A DNA stretch of 64,000 nt from the NCBI GenBank assembly GCA_026414565.1, contig JAOAIT010000028.1, forward strand, positions 1-64,000. Direction: 5' to 3'. The notes under the pieces are model-generated. The model saw only the letters and a list, made by a program, of their open reading frames with translations, searched no databases and had not been told where the DNA came from. Made by a program: the position numbers and the translations under genes. The first letter of the stretch is position 1; each line of letters opens with the position of its first letter. The DNA is from Verrucomicrobiia bacterium (GTDB taxonomy: Bacteria; Verrucomicrobiota; Verrucomicrobiia; Limisphaerales; Fontisphaeraceae). Below are positions 15,567 to 23,098 of this stretch, piece after piece.

Positions 15567-16070
15567 ATGAAAAAAACCACACAACCCACAACCCGCGACG
15601 AAGCCGTCGAGCTGCTCGGCCAAATCCGCGCCGCCACCATCAACCTCCGCCACCACCAACTTGATCGTGAATCCCGCATCAAGGCCATTGATGATGAATT
15701 CCGGCCACGAATCGAATCGTTGCAGGAGAAAATCGAATCCATGTCTGCTGCCCTTGAATCATGGGCTGAATCCAACCCCGCCGAATTCGGCGCCATCAAA
15801 AGCATCGAATGTGCTCATGGGCGCTTCGGATTCAGGATCTGCCCACCCGCAGCCAGGTGCATCCGGCCTTTCACCTGGGCCAAAGTGCTCGAAATGATGG
15901 AGCGCGATCAAAATTTCCACAAATTCATCAGGACAAAAAAGGAGGTTGATCGCGAAGCCCTCATTTCCGCACGTGAATCCATCGGCCAGGATCAGCTTAA
16001 AAAGATTGGTGTTCGCATCGAGCAGGACGAGATCTTTTTCATCGAACCAAGAATCGAAGAATCAACCTGA
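15567..16070 (+). CDS. gam: Gam-like host-nuclease inhibitor
   Basis: A 167-residue protein. The first 70 residues form a coiled coil with I-N-L-R-H-H-Q-L-D-R-E-S-R-I-K-A-I-D and E-S-L-Q-E-K-I-E-S, the DNA-end-threading helix pattern of Mu Gam/bacterial Ku-related proteins. A beta domain with H-G-R-F-G-F-R-I and a final helix-strand with V-D-R-E-A-L ... L-K-K-I-G-V-R-I-E-Q-D-E-I-F-F-I-E-P follows, typical of Gam C-termini. It binds DNA ends and blocks exonucleases. ATG 15567 is chosen because the frame upstream reads through the previous gene. Confidence 0.8.
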   Translation: MKKTTQPTTRDEAVELLGQIRAATINLRHHQLDRESRIKAIDDEFRPRIESLQEKIESMSAALESWAESNPAEFGAIKSIECAHGRFGFRICPPAARCIRPFTWAKVLEMMERDQNFHKFIRTKKEVDREALISARESIGQDQLKKIGVRIEQDEIFFIEPRIEEST

Positions 16071-16093
16071 TTCAACCAAAACCCAAGCCCCAC

Positions 16094-16513
16094 ATGAAAA
16101 ATGCGCTCATACAAATTCCTCAACCGCCGACGGCTCCCAGGCGCTGCCTGGCTTGGACGCCAGATGAGATCATCGGCCTGCGAGTCGGTCTTTTCGCCGC
16201 CCAAACCACAGGAAAGTTCCGCGATGATCTCATTGAAAAAGCAATCATCGCAATCACCGAAATCTCAGGCTACTCCCGCGAAGAAATCCTCTCGCGAAAA
16301 CGCGATGAACACCACGCTTTAGCTAGAATGATCATCATGTGGATCGCTGTCCGCGTTGCAAACGCCACGTTCAGCGAAGCCGCACGCATTTTTGGTCGTC
16401 ACCACGGAGCGATCATGAATGCAGTCTATCGAATTGACGCCTTTCGTGATACCCGGCCCGGATTCGCTGAGTCGCTCGACCGACTTGTTCAAAAAATCAC
16501 GGCCGAAACCTAA
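16094..16513 (+). CDS. stand-alone DnaA domain-IV-like DNA-binding protein
   Basis: A 139-residue protein. Residues 45-115 resemble the C-terminal DNA-binding domain of DnaA: I-S-G-Y-S-R-E-E-I-L-S-R-K-R, then A-R-M-I-I-M-W-I-A, then F-S-E-A-A-R-I-F-G-R-H-H-G-A-I-M-N-A-V. The last part aligns with the DnaA signature, seen as G-R-D-H-G-T-V-L-H-G-C in the host DnaA encoded at 40617; the Asp is His here. No ATPase domain is present. It may bind DnaA boxes or phage-specific sites, to recruit or block host replication initiation. That role is inference. Confidence 0.75.
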   Translation: MKNALIQIPQPPTAPRRCLAWTPDEIIGLRVGLFAAQTTGKFRDDLIEKAIIAITEISGYSREEILSRKRDEHHALARMIIMWIAVRVANATFSEAARIFGRHHGAIMNAVYRIDAFRDTRPGFAESLDRLVQKITAET

Positions 16514-16515
16514 TC

Positions 16516-16998
16516 ATGCCAACACCGAAACAAAAAGCCTGGTATTGGCGGGAATGGGCCGCCGTCGTCGCCGAATGCAAGCGCGCCGGCATCCAGGTAC
16601 CGGACCGCCACGAACTCCATCGCCGCGCACTGGGACACGATTCAAGCATGCTCGAACTCGATAACCACGAGCTCGATCTCGTCATCGCCGAATTTCGCTC
16701 GTGGAGCCAGCCCGATGACCTCCAGGCCCAACTCCTACCAGCAGCCCAGCAGCGGAAAAGAAAAATGTGGAAGTTAAACCAGCTTTTAGGCGAGCTTGCA
16801 GTCCTTTTGCAACAGGATGGAAATGAATCCGAAAAAACAAAATCAGCCCGCGCCAATCGCTACCTTTGGGCCATCCTGCGCGATAAGTATGGGAATCGTC
16901 CACCTGAAGATCTCCGCGACGCCGAACTAAGCCTGCTGCTGGTGGATCTGACTCGCGCCATTTCACGCCGTCGCGAATCAGTTGACGAACCTTTTTAG
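16516..16998 (+). CDS. GemA/gp16-like early protein
   Basis: A 160-residue protein. Residues 5-65 (K-A-W-Y-W-R-E-W-A-A-V-V-A-E-C ... L-D-N-H-E-L-D-L-V-I-A-E-F) resemble the DUF1018 domain of Mu gp16/GemA regulators. The second half is helical with an R-Y-L-W-A-I-L-R-D-K-Y segment. In Mu, GemA influences late transcription and host DNA supercoiling; transferring that function here is tentative. It begins two bases after the previous stop. Confidence 0.5.
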   Translation: MPTPKQKAWYWREWAAVVAECKRAGIQVPDRHELHRRALGHDSSMLELDNHELDLVIAEFRSWSQPDDLQAQLLPAAQQRKRKMWKLNQLLGELAVLLQQDGNESEKTKSARANRYLWAILRDKYGNRPPEDLRDAELSLLLVDLTRAISRRRESVDEPF

Positions 16999-17000
16999 CC

Positions 17001-17351
17001 ATGCTCGAACAACTCGATCTCCAATTCACCCGCCGTGGCCGGCGCATCCTGGCCCAACGCGGCGGCATGGATCGAGTCCTCCAAATCCTCGCCTCCGCCC
17101 CAGATTGGCTCAGCGCCGGCGCCCTCTGCCGAGAGCTCGGCCTCCCACCTACCGAGCACAACAAACGCTGGCTCCGCCTCCTGGCCGAAAACTCCGACGG
17201 ACAAATCATCTCCGGCCAGCTCGGCTACCGCCTAACCACTAAGGCCTCACTCCAAGAGATCGAGGAATCCGCCACTTGGCTCGAGCACCAGGCCCGCCGC
17301 ATGGCCGATCGCGCCCGCGCCATTCGCCGCCGCGCCCACCGCCTGATCTAG
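17001..17351 (+). CDS. winged-helix-like early phage protein
   Basis: A 116-residue protein, last gene before the prophage end. Residues 23-75 read as a winged helix (V-L-Q-I-L-A-S-A-P-D-W-L-S-A-G-A-L-C-R-E-L, then W-L-R-L-L-A-E and G-Y-R-L-T-T). The C-terminus is an Arg/Ala-rich helix. No specific family. Its stop lies in the first unit of a 15-bp tandem repeat. Confidence 0.55.
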   Translation: MLEQLDLQFTRRGRRILAQRGGMDRVLQILASAPDWLSAGALCRELGLPPTEHNKRWLRLLAENSDGQIISGQLGYRLTTKASLQEIEESATWLEHQARRMADRARAIRRRAHRLI

Positions 17352-17373
17352 CCTCCTGTGATCTAGCCTCCTG
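17344..17373. repeat. perfect 15-bp tandem repeat at the prophage end
   Basis: TGATCTAGCCTCCTG occurs twice head to tail (17344-17358, 17359-17373). The first unit contains the last stop codon of the early operon. Possible transposase-binding repeats or a slippage duplication. Confidence 0.7.
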
Positions 17374-17391
17374 GATCAAAATCATCCCACC

Positions 17392-17460
17392 GAAATTAGC
17401 AGAAAATGTTGCTCAAAAATTTGTCACTTTATCGTTATCGCAGCCTATTTTGCTAATTTC
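17392..17460. repeat. inverted repeat in AT-rich terminal segment
   Basis: GAAATTAGCA (17392-17401) and TGCTAATTTC (17451-17460) are perfect 10-bp complements enclosing 49 AT-rich bases. It lies where the prophage composition ends, so it may be part of the phage end recognised by the transposase. Confidence 0.5.
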
Positions 17461-17463
17461 CCG

Positions 17464-17780
17464 CCCTCGCTAAAAAAATCCTCATAACTCCCTCATTTCC
17501 AGGCTCTTCCATCATTTTCCCGCCTTGTCCATCCCTCCCGTCATTTTCCAGAAGGGAAAATGCGGAAGGGGAAATGCAAAGTGCAAAGTGCAAAAAGGGA
17601 GGGGACGGGGGCGGTGGTTACGGTGCCGTTATGAAGTGAGGGTCTTCCGGGACTTGGGTTGGGGGGCGATTTTGGTCTAAAGATTCTTTTTTTCCTGCCG
17701 ATAGGATAGCTGAGATATTGGGCGGCCTGCCCCGGGCGGGGTGAGGGTCGCCGCATGGAGTTTGCGAGCAGGGATTTTTT
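17464..17780. other. prophage/host junction, no gene seen
   Basis: About 320 bases with no convincing coding frame. Three similar TCATTTCC/TCATTTTCC motifs occur at about 17490-17550, and a hairpin CATTTTCC (17542-17549) / GGAAAATG (17555-17562) marks the point where the plus strand changes from pyrimidine-rich to purine-rich. The exact transposition junction cannot be placed without the other end. Confidence 0.5.
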
Positions 17781-18314
17781 GTGTTGCGAGGCTGGGTCAT
17801 AGTGGTTTTAGGCATGGCGGCCGCATGGCCGGCGGGGGCGGCGTATTTGCCGCTGCTGGGGCCGGGTCCGCTGCGCTATGAGCGGCCGGTGCGGGCTGCC
17901 CGGGCGCCGGTTGCGCCGGCAGTGGAGGCCCCGGCGGCTTCCGTGGCGGAAGCGCCCAGCTCCGGGGACGCTGCGCCGCCCACGCCCCCCCCTGCACCGG
18001 CAGCGGTGGTGGAGCCAGCGCCGGCAGTTTCCACCAATGTGGCGCCTGGGCCGGTGGAAGTGTTCCCTGGGCCTTCTTTGAACGTCACCAATGTGGCGGC
18101 GCCGCCAGCGCCATCGTCGGCGCAGGTTTCGGCCGAGCCGGAGATTACGCCGCAGATGCTGGTGCAGTATTTCAAGATGCCCGCGCCCGTGGGGGGCACG
18201 AATAGTGCCGGGGTCATGGTGACCGTGCCGTTGTTTCAACCGCCGCAGCCCGGCCGGATTCCGCCCAGCTCGGCACGCTACGAGACGCCTGAACCGCGGC
18301 GGCCAGCTCCATGA
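17781..18314 (+). CDS. secreted Pro/Ala-rich protein
   Basis: A 177-residue protein starting with GTG 17781. An N-terminal signal-like helix (W-V-I-V-V-L-G-M-A-A-A-W-P-A-G-A-A) precedes a long low-complexity region rich in Ala, Pro and Val. A short ordered-looking stretch near 115-150 contains I-T-P-Q-M-L-V-Q-Y-F-K-M. It opens a four-gene run; its stop overlaps the next ATG as ATGA. Function unknown, probably periplasmic or envelope-associated. Confidence 0.65.
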   Translation: MLRGWVIVVLGMAAAWPAGAAYLPLLGPGPLRYERPVRAARAPVAPAVEAPAASVAEAPSSGDAAPPTPPPAPAAVVEPAPAVSTNVAPGPVEVFPGPSLNVTNVAAPPAPSSAQVSAEPEITPQMLVQYFKMPAPVGGTNSAGVMVTVPLFQPPQPGRIPPSSARYETPEPRRPAP

Positions 18315-19810
18315 AAGTTCTAAAAATATTCTGTGGCGTGTGGTGCCGCGGCCTTCCCGGCGGGGGTTGGGGTGGGCTGGCGTTGGGAGGGGTGCTGGCC
18401 ACGGCGCTGGCGGGGGCGCGGCTGGAGGGGGCGGCGCCGGCGGGCGTTGCATCCAACGGGCCGCCGGTGAGGCTTACCAATGCGCCGGCGGCGGCCCCGC
18501 AGGCGTCCCAGAATGTGGTGGAGGCGCCCACCAACAGTCCGGCGGCCGGTCTCATTAATGATTATGTGCAGCGGCTGGTTAAAGCCGGGGTTACAGGGTG
18601 GGGCGCGGGGACCTTGACCAATCCACCGGCGCCGGGCCAGATAACGAGCAGCAACCTGCTGACGCTGAGACTGCAGGCGTCCAATCAGGTGTTCCGGGTG
18701 AGGCAGTTTCAGGAGCAGTTGGAGGCGGCGCGGGAGCTGCGAAAGATGCGGGATCACCGGCAGGCGGCGGCATTGCTGATTGGCATTCTGGAATCGGACG
18801 CCCCGGAGGAGATCAAGCGGCCGGCGCTGTTTGAGCTGGCGCTGGTGGCGCAACAGGAGGGGCAGCTTGGGCGGGCACAGCAGATTTTCTCGCAGTACGT
18901 GAAGCGTTACCATGATGACCCGGCGGTGCCGGAGATTTTGTTGCGGCAGGGCATCCTGTACCGGGAGATGGGGGTGGGGGCGCTGGCGTTGAGCAAGTTT
19001 TACGCGGTGTTGTCCAGCGCGCTGTCCCTGCGGCTGGATCAGTTTGAATATTACCAGCGGCTGGTGTTGCTGGCGCAGACGGAGATTGCGGAGACGTATT
19101 ATGGGCGGGGCCAGTATGCCGAGGCGGCGGAGTTTTATGCGCGGTTGCTGCGGCTGGATTCGCCGGAGCTGAACAAGGAGCGGATGCATTACCGGTATTT
19201 GAAGTCCCTGGCGCATCTGCATCAGCATGAGACCCTGGTGCCGCAGGCGCAGGAGTACCTGCAAAAGTATGCGGGGAGCGCGGACGAGGCGGAGGTGCGG
19301 TTTTTGCTGGCCAGCGCGCTCAAGCAACTGGGGCGGAATCGGGAGGCGCTGCAGCAGGTGCTGGCCCTGTTGGAGAAGCAGCGGCGGGACGCGGCGAGAA
19401 ACCCGCAGAACTGGGCCTACTGGCAGCAGCGCACGGGCAATGAACTGGCCAACCAGTTGTATCAGGAGGGGGATTATCTCAACGCGCTGGAAATCTACCT
19501 GAGTTTATTGAATCTGGATGCTTCGCCGCGGTGGCAGGGCCCGGTGCTGTATCAGATTGGGCTGGTCTATGAGCATTTGAAACAGCCGGAGCGCGCGCGG
19601 GATTATTATCAGCAGGTGCTGGCGCTTTCCAGCAAGCTGAGTGACGCGCCCTCCCCCGGCCTCAAGGCCTTGATTGAGATGGCGCAATGGCGCATCCAGT
19701 TTTTGCAATGGCGGGCGCAGGCGGAAAACCTGCTGCCCACCCGCGCGCTGCCCAAGGGCAACGCGAGCCAGCCGCCGCCGGAGCCGGCGGCGCCCGGGCC
19801 GAAGTCGTGA
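18311..19810 (+). CDS. exported TPR-repeat protein
   Basis: A 499-residue protein with a hydrophobic N-terminal signal segment (G-L-A-L-G-G-V-L-A-T-A-L-A) and low-complexity to about residue 110, then tandem helical repeats of TPR type (for example A-E-T-Y-Y-G-R-G-Q-Y-A-E-A-A-E-F-Y and Y-Q-I-G-L-V-Y-E-H-L-K-Q-P-E-R-A-R-D-Y-Y). TPR proteins act as scaffolds for assembly. A Pro-rich tail follows. It is translationally coupled to genes on both sides, which ties it to the FlgN-like protein and the sigma-54 regulator downstream. Confidence 0.75.
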   Translation: MKVLKIFCGVWCRGLPGGGWGGLALGGVLATALAGARLEGAAPAGVASNGPPVRLTNAPAAAPQASQNVVEAPTNSPAAGLINDYVQRLVKAGVTGWGAGTLTNPPAPGQITSSNLLTLRLQASNQVFRVRQFQEQLEAARELRKMRDHRQAAALLIGILESDAPEEIKRPALFELALVAQQEGQLGRAQQIFSQYVKRYHDDPAVPEILLRQGILYREMGVGALALSKFYAVLSSALSLRLDQFEYYQRLVLLAQTEIAETYYGRGQYAEAAEFYARLLRLDSPELNKERMHYRYLKSLAHLHQHETLVPQAQEYLQKYAGSADEAEVRFLLASALKQLGRNREALQQVLALLEKQRRDAARNPQNWAYWQQRTGNELANQLYQEGDYLNALEIYLSLLNLDASPRWQGPVLYQIGLVYEHLKQPERARDYYQQVLALSSKLSDAPSPGLKALIEMAQWRIQFLQWRAQAENLLPTRALPKGNASQPPPEPAAPGPKS

Positions 19811-20223
19811 TGGAAAGCGCATTACAACCTTTGCAGGAGCATCGGCAGGTGTGCCAGGAGCTGCTGGCCGCCTTTGAACGGGAAGCCGCCGGGTTGCAAA
19901 GCGGTGAACTGACCGTGCTGGCGGAGGTGGACGCACTGCGCCGGCAGGTCCTGCCGCGATTGCAGGAGCTGACCCGGGAGCTTCGTGCGCGGCGCGAGGC
20001 GTGGGAGCGGCTGCCGGCGGCGCAGCGGCAGATGCCGGCCGGCTGGCGCGCCCTGCTGGAGGAGAATCAGGCCATGGTGCTGCGGCTGCTGGCCCTGGAC
20101 CGGGAGAATCAGCAGGCCCGGCTGCGGTTGGGGCTGGTGCCTCCCGCACATTGGCCGGCCCCCCGCCCTGCCTCGGGGCAGGGGTACGTCACAGAATTAT
20201 ATCGCCGGCATACCGCCGCCTGA
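19810..20223 (+). CDS. FlgN-like coiled-coil protein
   Basis: A 137-residue, almost entirely helical protein. The pattern L-L-A-A-F-E-R-E-A-A-G-L ... L-R-R-Q-V-L-P-R-L-Q-E-L-T and a later L-R-L-L-A-L-D-R-E-N-Q-Q-A-R-L resembles FlgN-family export chaperones, which bind the C-termini of flagellar hook-associated proteins. No flagellar structural gene is visible in the window, so a different partner is possible. The ATG at 19810 shares one base with the preceding stop. Confidence 0.55.
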   Translation: MESALQPLQEHRQVCQELLAAFEREAAGLQSGELTVLAEVDALRRQVLPRLQELTRELRARREAWERLPAAQRQMPAGWRALLEENQAMVLRLLALDRENQQARLRLGLVPPAHWPAPRPASGQGYVTELYRRHTAA

Positions 20224-20231
20224 TATAATTC
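20194..20231. promoter_or_regulatory. 10-bp inverted repeat just before the sigma-54 regulator gene
   Basis: GAATTATATC (20194-20203) pairs perfectly with GATATAATTC (20222-20231) across 18 bases; the right arm ends 4 bases before the ATG at 20236 and contains TATAAT. No purine-rich ribosome site is present. It could be an operator, or an RNA hairpin controlling the regulator's translation. Confidence 0.55.
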
Positions 20232-20235
20232 CGCC

Positions 20236-21690
20236 ATGCCGATCGAGAAAATCATTGTTCTCGAAGACGACCTGATTGTCCGCAAAAACCTCGAGCAACA
20301 GCTTCGTTCCCGGCGGTATGACGTGGCGGCCGTGGAAACCATTGCGGCGGCGGAGGATTATCTGGCGCGGGACAATTTTGACCTGCTGATCGCGGACATC
20401 CGGCTGCCGGACGGGGATGCCACGGATTTGCTCAAGCGGCTGAACAGCCGGCCGGTGCGGCCGCTGGTGGTGATGATCTCGGGTTTTGCGACGGTGGAGT
20501 CGGCGGTGGAGTGCATGAAGGCGGGGGCGTTTGATTATTTGATCAAACCGTTCAGCGCCGAGCAGTTGGAGGTGGTGATCCGCAAGGCGGCCGAGTTCAC
20601 CCAACTGTTGCGGGTCAACCAGTTTTATGGGCGGCAGGCGGAGGACGAGGACGCCTTTCAACTGCTGGGGCAGAGCAAGGCGATGGAGGATTTGCGGCAG
20701 CTCATCCGGCGGGTGGCGCGCACGGAGGCCACCGTGCTGATCCAGGGGGAAAGCGGGACGGGCAAGGAGCTGGTGGCGCGGGCGCTGCATCAACAAAGCC
20801 CGCGGAATGGGGCGCCGTTTATCAAGGTGAACTGTGCGGCCATCCCGGAAAACCTGATTGAGAGCGAATTTTTCGGCCACGAGAAAGGGGCGTTTACGGG
20901 GGCGCTGGCCAAGCGGGAAGGCCGGTTTGAACTGGCGCATGGGGGGACGATTCTGCTGGACGAGATCAGCGAAATCTCGCCTGCGGTGCAGGCCAAGCTG
21001 CTGCGGGTGCTGCAGGAGCGGGAGTTTGAGCGGGTGGGCGGCAACCGCACGGTGAAGGTGGATGTGCGGGTGATTGCCACCACCAACCGGCATCTGGAGC
21101 AGAGCGTGGCGCGCAAGGAATTCCGGCAGGATTTGTTTTTCCGGTTGAATGTGGTGCCGGTGCTGGTGCCGCCGTTGCGGCAGCGGAAAGAGGACATTCT
21201 GTTGCTGGCGCGGCATTTCATGCAGCGGTTCATGCGCAAGCATGGGGTGAAGATCACCGGCCTCTCGCCCGCCAGCGAGGCGGCGCTGGTGGAGCATGAC
21301 TGGCCGGGCAACGTGCGGGAGTTGCAGAATGTGATCGAGCGCGCCGTCATTCTGGGGGGCGAAAGCGGGGTGATCGAGCCGGAGCATCTGGGCTTGATGC
21401 GCACGGTGAGCCTGGCGGCGGCCACGCCGGCGGCCGAGGCCGCCCCCGCCACCCCGGCCGGGATGGCGCCGGCCGCCGGGATGGCGCCGGCCGCCCCACC
21501 GGCAGGGGCGGAGGTCATCCCGCTGGCGGAATTGGAGAAGCGGCACATCCTGGCGGCGCTGGAGAAGTGCGGCGGCAACCGCACGCATGCCGCCCGGTTG
21601 TTGGGCATCAGCGTACGCACCCTGCGCAACAAATTGCACGAATACAACGCCGGGGGCACGGGCGGGGAAGAGGAAGGAGAGGAGGCGTGA
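20236..21690 (+). CDS. sigma-54-dependent response regulator (NtrC family)
   Basis: A 484-residue protein. The receiver domain (1-120) has the acidic pocket E10-D11-D12 and phospho-acceptor Asp54 (L-L-I-A-D-I-R-L-P-D). The AAA+ domain has Walker A G-E-S-G-T-G-K-E (171-178), the sigma-54-contacting G-A-F-T-G-A loop (218-223) and I-L-L-D-E-I as Walker B. An Ala/Pro-rich linker contains an 18-bp DNA duplication. A Fis-type helix-turn-helix (N-R-T-H-A-A-R-L-L-G-I-S-V-R-T-L-R-N-K-L) ends the protein. No histidine kinase gene is adjacent, so its partner is elsewhere. Confidence 0.92.
   Translation: MPIEKIIVLEDDLIVRKNLEQQLRSRRYDVAAVETIAAAEDYLARDNFDLLIADIRLPDGDATDLLKRLNSRPVRPLVVMISGFATVESAVECMKAGAFDYLIKPFSAEQLEVVIRKAAEFTQLLRVNQFYGRQAEDEDAFQLLGQSKAMEDLRQLIRRVARTEATVLIQGESGTGKELVARALHQQSPRNGAPFIKVNCAAIPENLIESEFFGHEKGAFTGALAKREGRFELAHGGTILLDEISEISPAVQAKLLRVLQEREFERVGGNRTVKVDVRVIATTNRHLEQSVARKEFRQDLFFRLNVVPVLVPPLRQRKEDILLLARHFMQRFMRKHGVKITGLSPASEAALVEHDWPGNVRELQNVIERAVILGGESGVIEPEHLGLMRTVSLAAATPAAEAAPATPAGMAPAAGMAPAAPPAGAEVIPLAELEKRHILAALEKCGGNRTHAARLLGISVRTLRNKLHEYNAGGTGGEEEGEEA
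21460..21495. repeat. 18-bp tandem duplication inside the regulator linker
   Basis: GGGATGGCGCCGGCCGCC is present twice without change (21460-21477, 21478-21495), encoding a repeated G-M-A-P-A-A block between the AAA+ and DNA-binding domains. Likely to vary in length between strains. Confidence 0.8.
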
Positions 21691-21832
21691 GCGAGTGCCG
21701 GATTGCTGAGCGGAGGAAGCCCATGCGTGCGGGGGGGGCGCGGCAGGGTTTTTGGACGTGCCGGGCGGGCAGGGCGGGGCCGGGGCAGGAGGGCGTAACT
21801 TTCAGCGGCGCTCAAGCATCTAAAGGAATGGC

Positions 21833-23089
21833 ATGATGGCTCATCTTGAACGGCGGCGCGCCGGGGGCGCTCCGAGTTGGGTTTGGTCGCGGCGGCAGTG
21901 GTTGATGCTGGTTCTGGGGCTGGGTTGGCTGGTGTTGGCCCCGGCGGCCTGGAGCGCGGCGGCGCTGACCCAGGTTTTCCGGCCCGAGAAACTGGCCGAG
22001 CTGGATCAGGCCATAACGGCGGCCATCACCAACGGGGATGCTCCGGGGGCGGTGGTGTGGATTGAGCGCCACGGGACGGCCTACGTGAAAGCCTATGGTC
22101 AGCGGGCCGTCACCCCCGCGCCGGAGCCGATGACCACCAACACGATTTTTGATGCCGCGTCGCTCACCAAGGTGCTGGCCACCGCGCCGGCCATTTTGTG
22201 GTTGGTGGAGCAGGGGAAGATTGGGCTGGATGACCCGGTATCCAAGCATCTGCCCGAATTTGTGGGGGAGGACCGTGAGGCCATCACGGTGCGGCTGTTG
22301 CTGACGCATTATTCGGGGTTGCCGTCGGGCCTGACGCGGCGCGATTTCAATGGCTACGCGGGGGCCATTGCGCAGGCGGTCAGCGAGCGGCCCAATCCCG
22401 CGCCGGGGACGACCTTCCGCTACTCGGACGTGAATTTCATTCTGTTGGGGGAGATCGTGCGCCGGGTATCCGGGCAGTCGCTGGCGGATTTTGCGCGGGA
22501 AAAGTTTTATGAGCCGCTGGGCATGCGGCAGACGCGATTTCTGCCGCCGGACGATTGGCGGGCGAACATTGCGCCCACCGAACGGGTGGGTGGCACGGTA
22601 TTGCGCGGGGTGGTGCACGATCCCACGGCCCGGCGGATGGGGGGGGTGGCCGGGCATGCCGGCCTGTTCACCACCGTGGCGGATACGGCCCGTTTTTGCC
22701 GCATGATGCTCAACGAAGGCGAGCTGGAGGGGCGGCGGGTGTTGAAGGCCGAGACGGTGAAACTCATGGTTTCCGTGCAATCGCCGCCCGGGGGCAGTGC
22801 GCGGCGGGGCCTGGGCTGGGATATTGACTCGCCCTATGCCGGGCCGCGCGGGAAGGTGCTGCCGCTGGGTTCTTACGGGCACACCGGCTGGACGGGGACG
22901 AGCCTGTGGATTGATCCCTTTTCCAAGACCTTCGTGCTGTTGTACACCAACCGCAATCATCCCAGCGGGGGCAATGTGGTGAAACTGCGGTCGGTGGTGG
23001 CCACGCTGGCGGCCGAGGCGGTGGTGGGCTTTGACTTTGCCAATGTGCCGGGCGCGCTGCCGCCGCTGCCGGCCAATTCGCGGCCGTGA
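21833..23089 (+). CDS. serine hydrolase of the beta-lactamase/DD-peptidase family (PF00144)
   Basis: A 418-residue exported protein with a signal helix (L-M-L-V-L-G-L-G-W-L-V-L-A). The catalytic S-L-T-K tetrad starts at Ser110 (Lys113), the second motif is Y-S-D with Tyr197, and the third is H-T-G in Y-G-H-T-G-W-T-G. These are the marks of class C beta-lactamase-like serine hydrolases, which include esterases, DD-peptidases and N-acetyl-sugar amidases. The substrate cannot be told from sequence. Two ATGs three bases apart are possible starts. It converges with the Nudix gene, 9 bases beyond its stop. Confidence 0.85.
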   Translation: MMAHLERRRAGGAPSWVWSRRQWLMLVLGLGWLVLAPAAWSAAALTQVFRPEKLAELDQAITAAITNGDAPGAVVWIERHGTAYVKAYGQRAVTPAPEPMTTNTIFDAASLTKVLATAPAILWLVEQGKIGLDDPVSKHLPEFVGEDREAITVRLLLTHYSGLPSGLTRRDFNGYAGAIAQAVSERPNPAPGTTFRYSDVNFILLGEIVRRVSGQSLADFAREKFYEPLGMRQTRFLPPDDWRANIAPTERVGGTVLRGVVHDPTARRMGGVAGHAGLFTTVADTARFCRMMLNEGELEGRRVLKAETVKLMVSVQSPPGGSARRGLGWDIDSPYAGPRGKVLPLGSYGHTGWTGTSLWIDPFSKTFVLLYTNRNHPSGGNVVKLRSVVATLAAEAVVGFDFANVPGALPPLPANSRP

Positions 23090-23098
23090 GCCGCGGCG

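Larger units (their letters stand above)
1..17460. mobile_element. Mu-like transposable prophage, one end, incomplete
   Basis: This block carries a DDE transposase next to a MuB-like ATPase, a Gam-like protein, terminase, portal, prohead protease and HK97-type capsid genes, all packed with stop/start overlaps. Late genes read leftward off the window and early genes read rightward, with a control region between them at about 9.75-10.73 kb. The right boundary is inferred from the last phage-like gene (ends 17351), the tandem and inverted repeats at 17344-17460, and the change from C-rich to G-rich plus strand at about 17.5 kb. The left boundary is outside the window, so a terminal duplication cannot be checked. 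No integrase of tyrosine or serine type is visible, consistent with transposition as the integration route. Confidence 0.85.

Noticed and set aside
17541-17815. Leftward open frames of 60-70 codons in the junction region
   Set aside because: They sit in low-complexity, purine-rich sequence with no plausible start and overlap the secreted-protein gene start.
22594-22609. Sigma-54-like TGGCAC...TTGC inside the serine hydrolase gene
   Set aside because: The spacing between GG and GC is 9 instead of 10 and it lies within a coding region.
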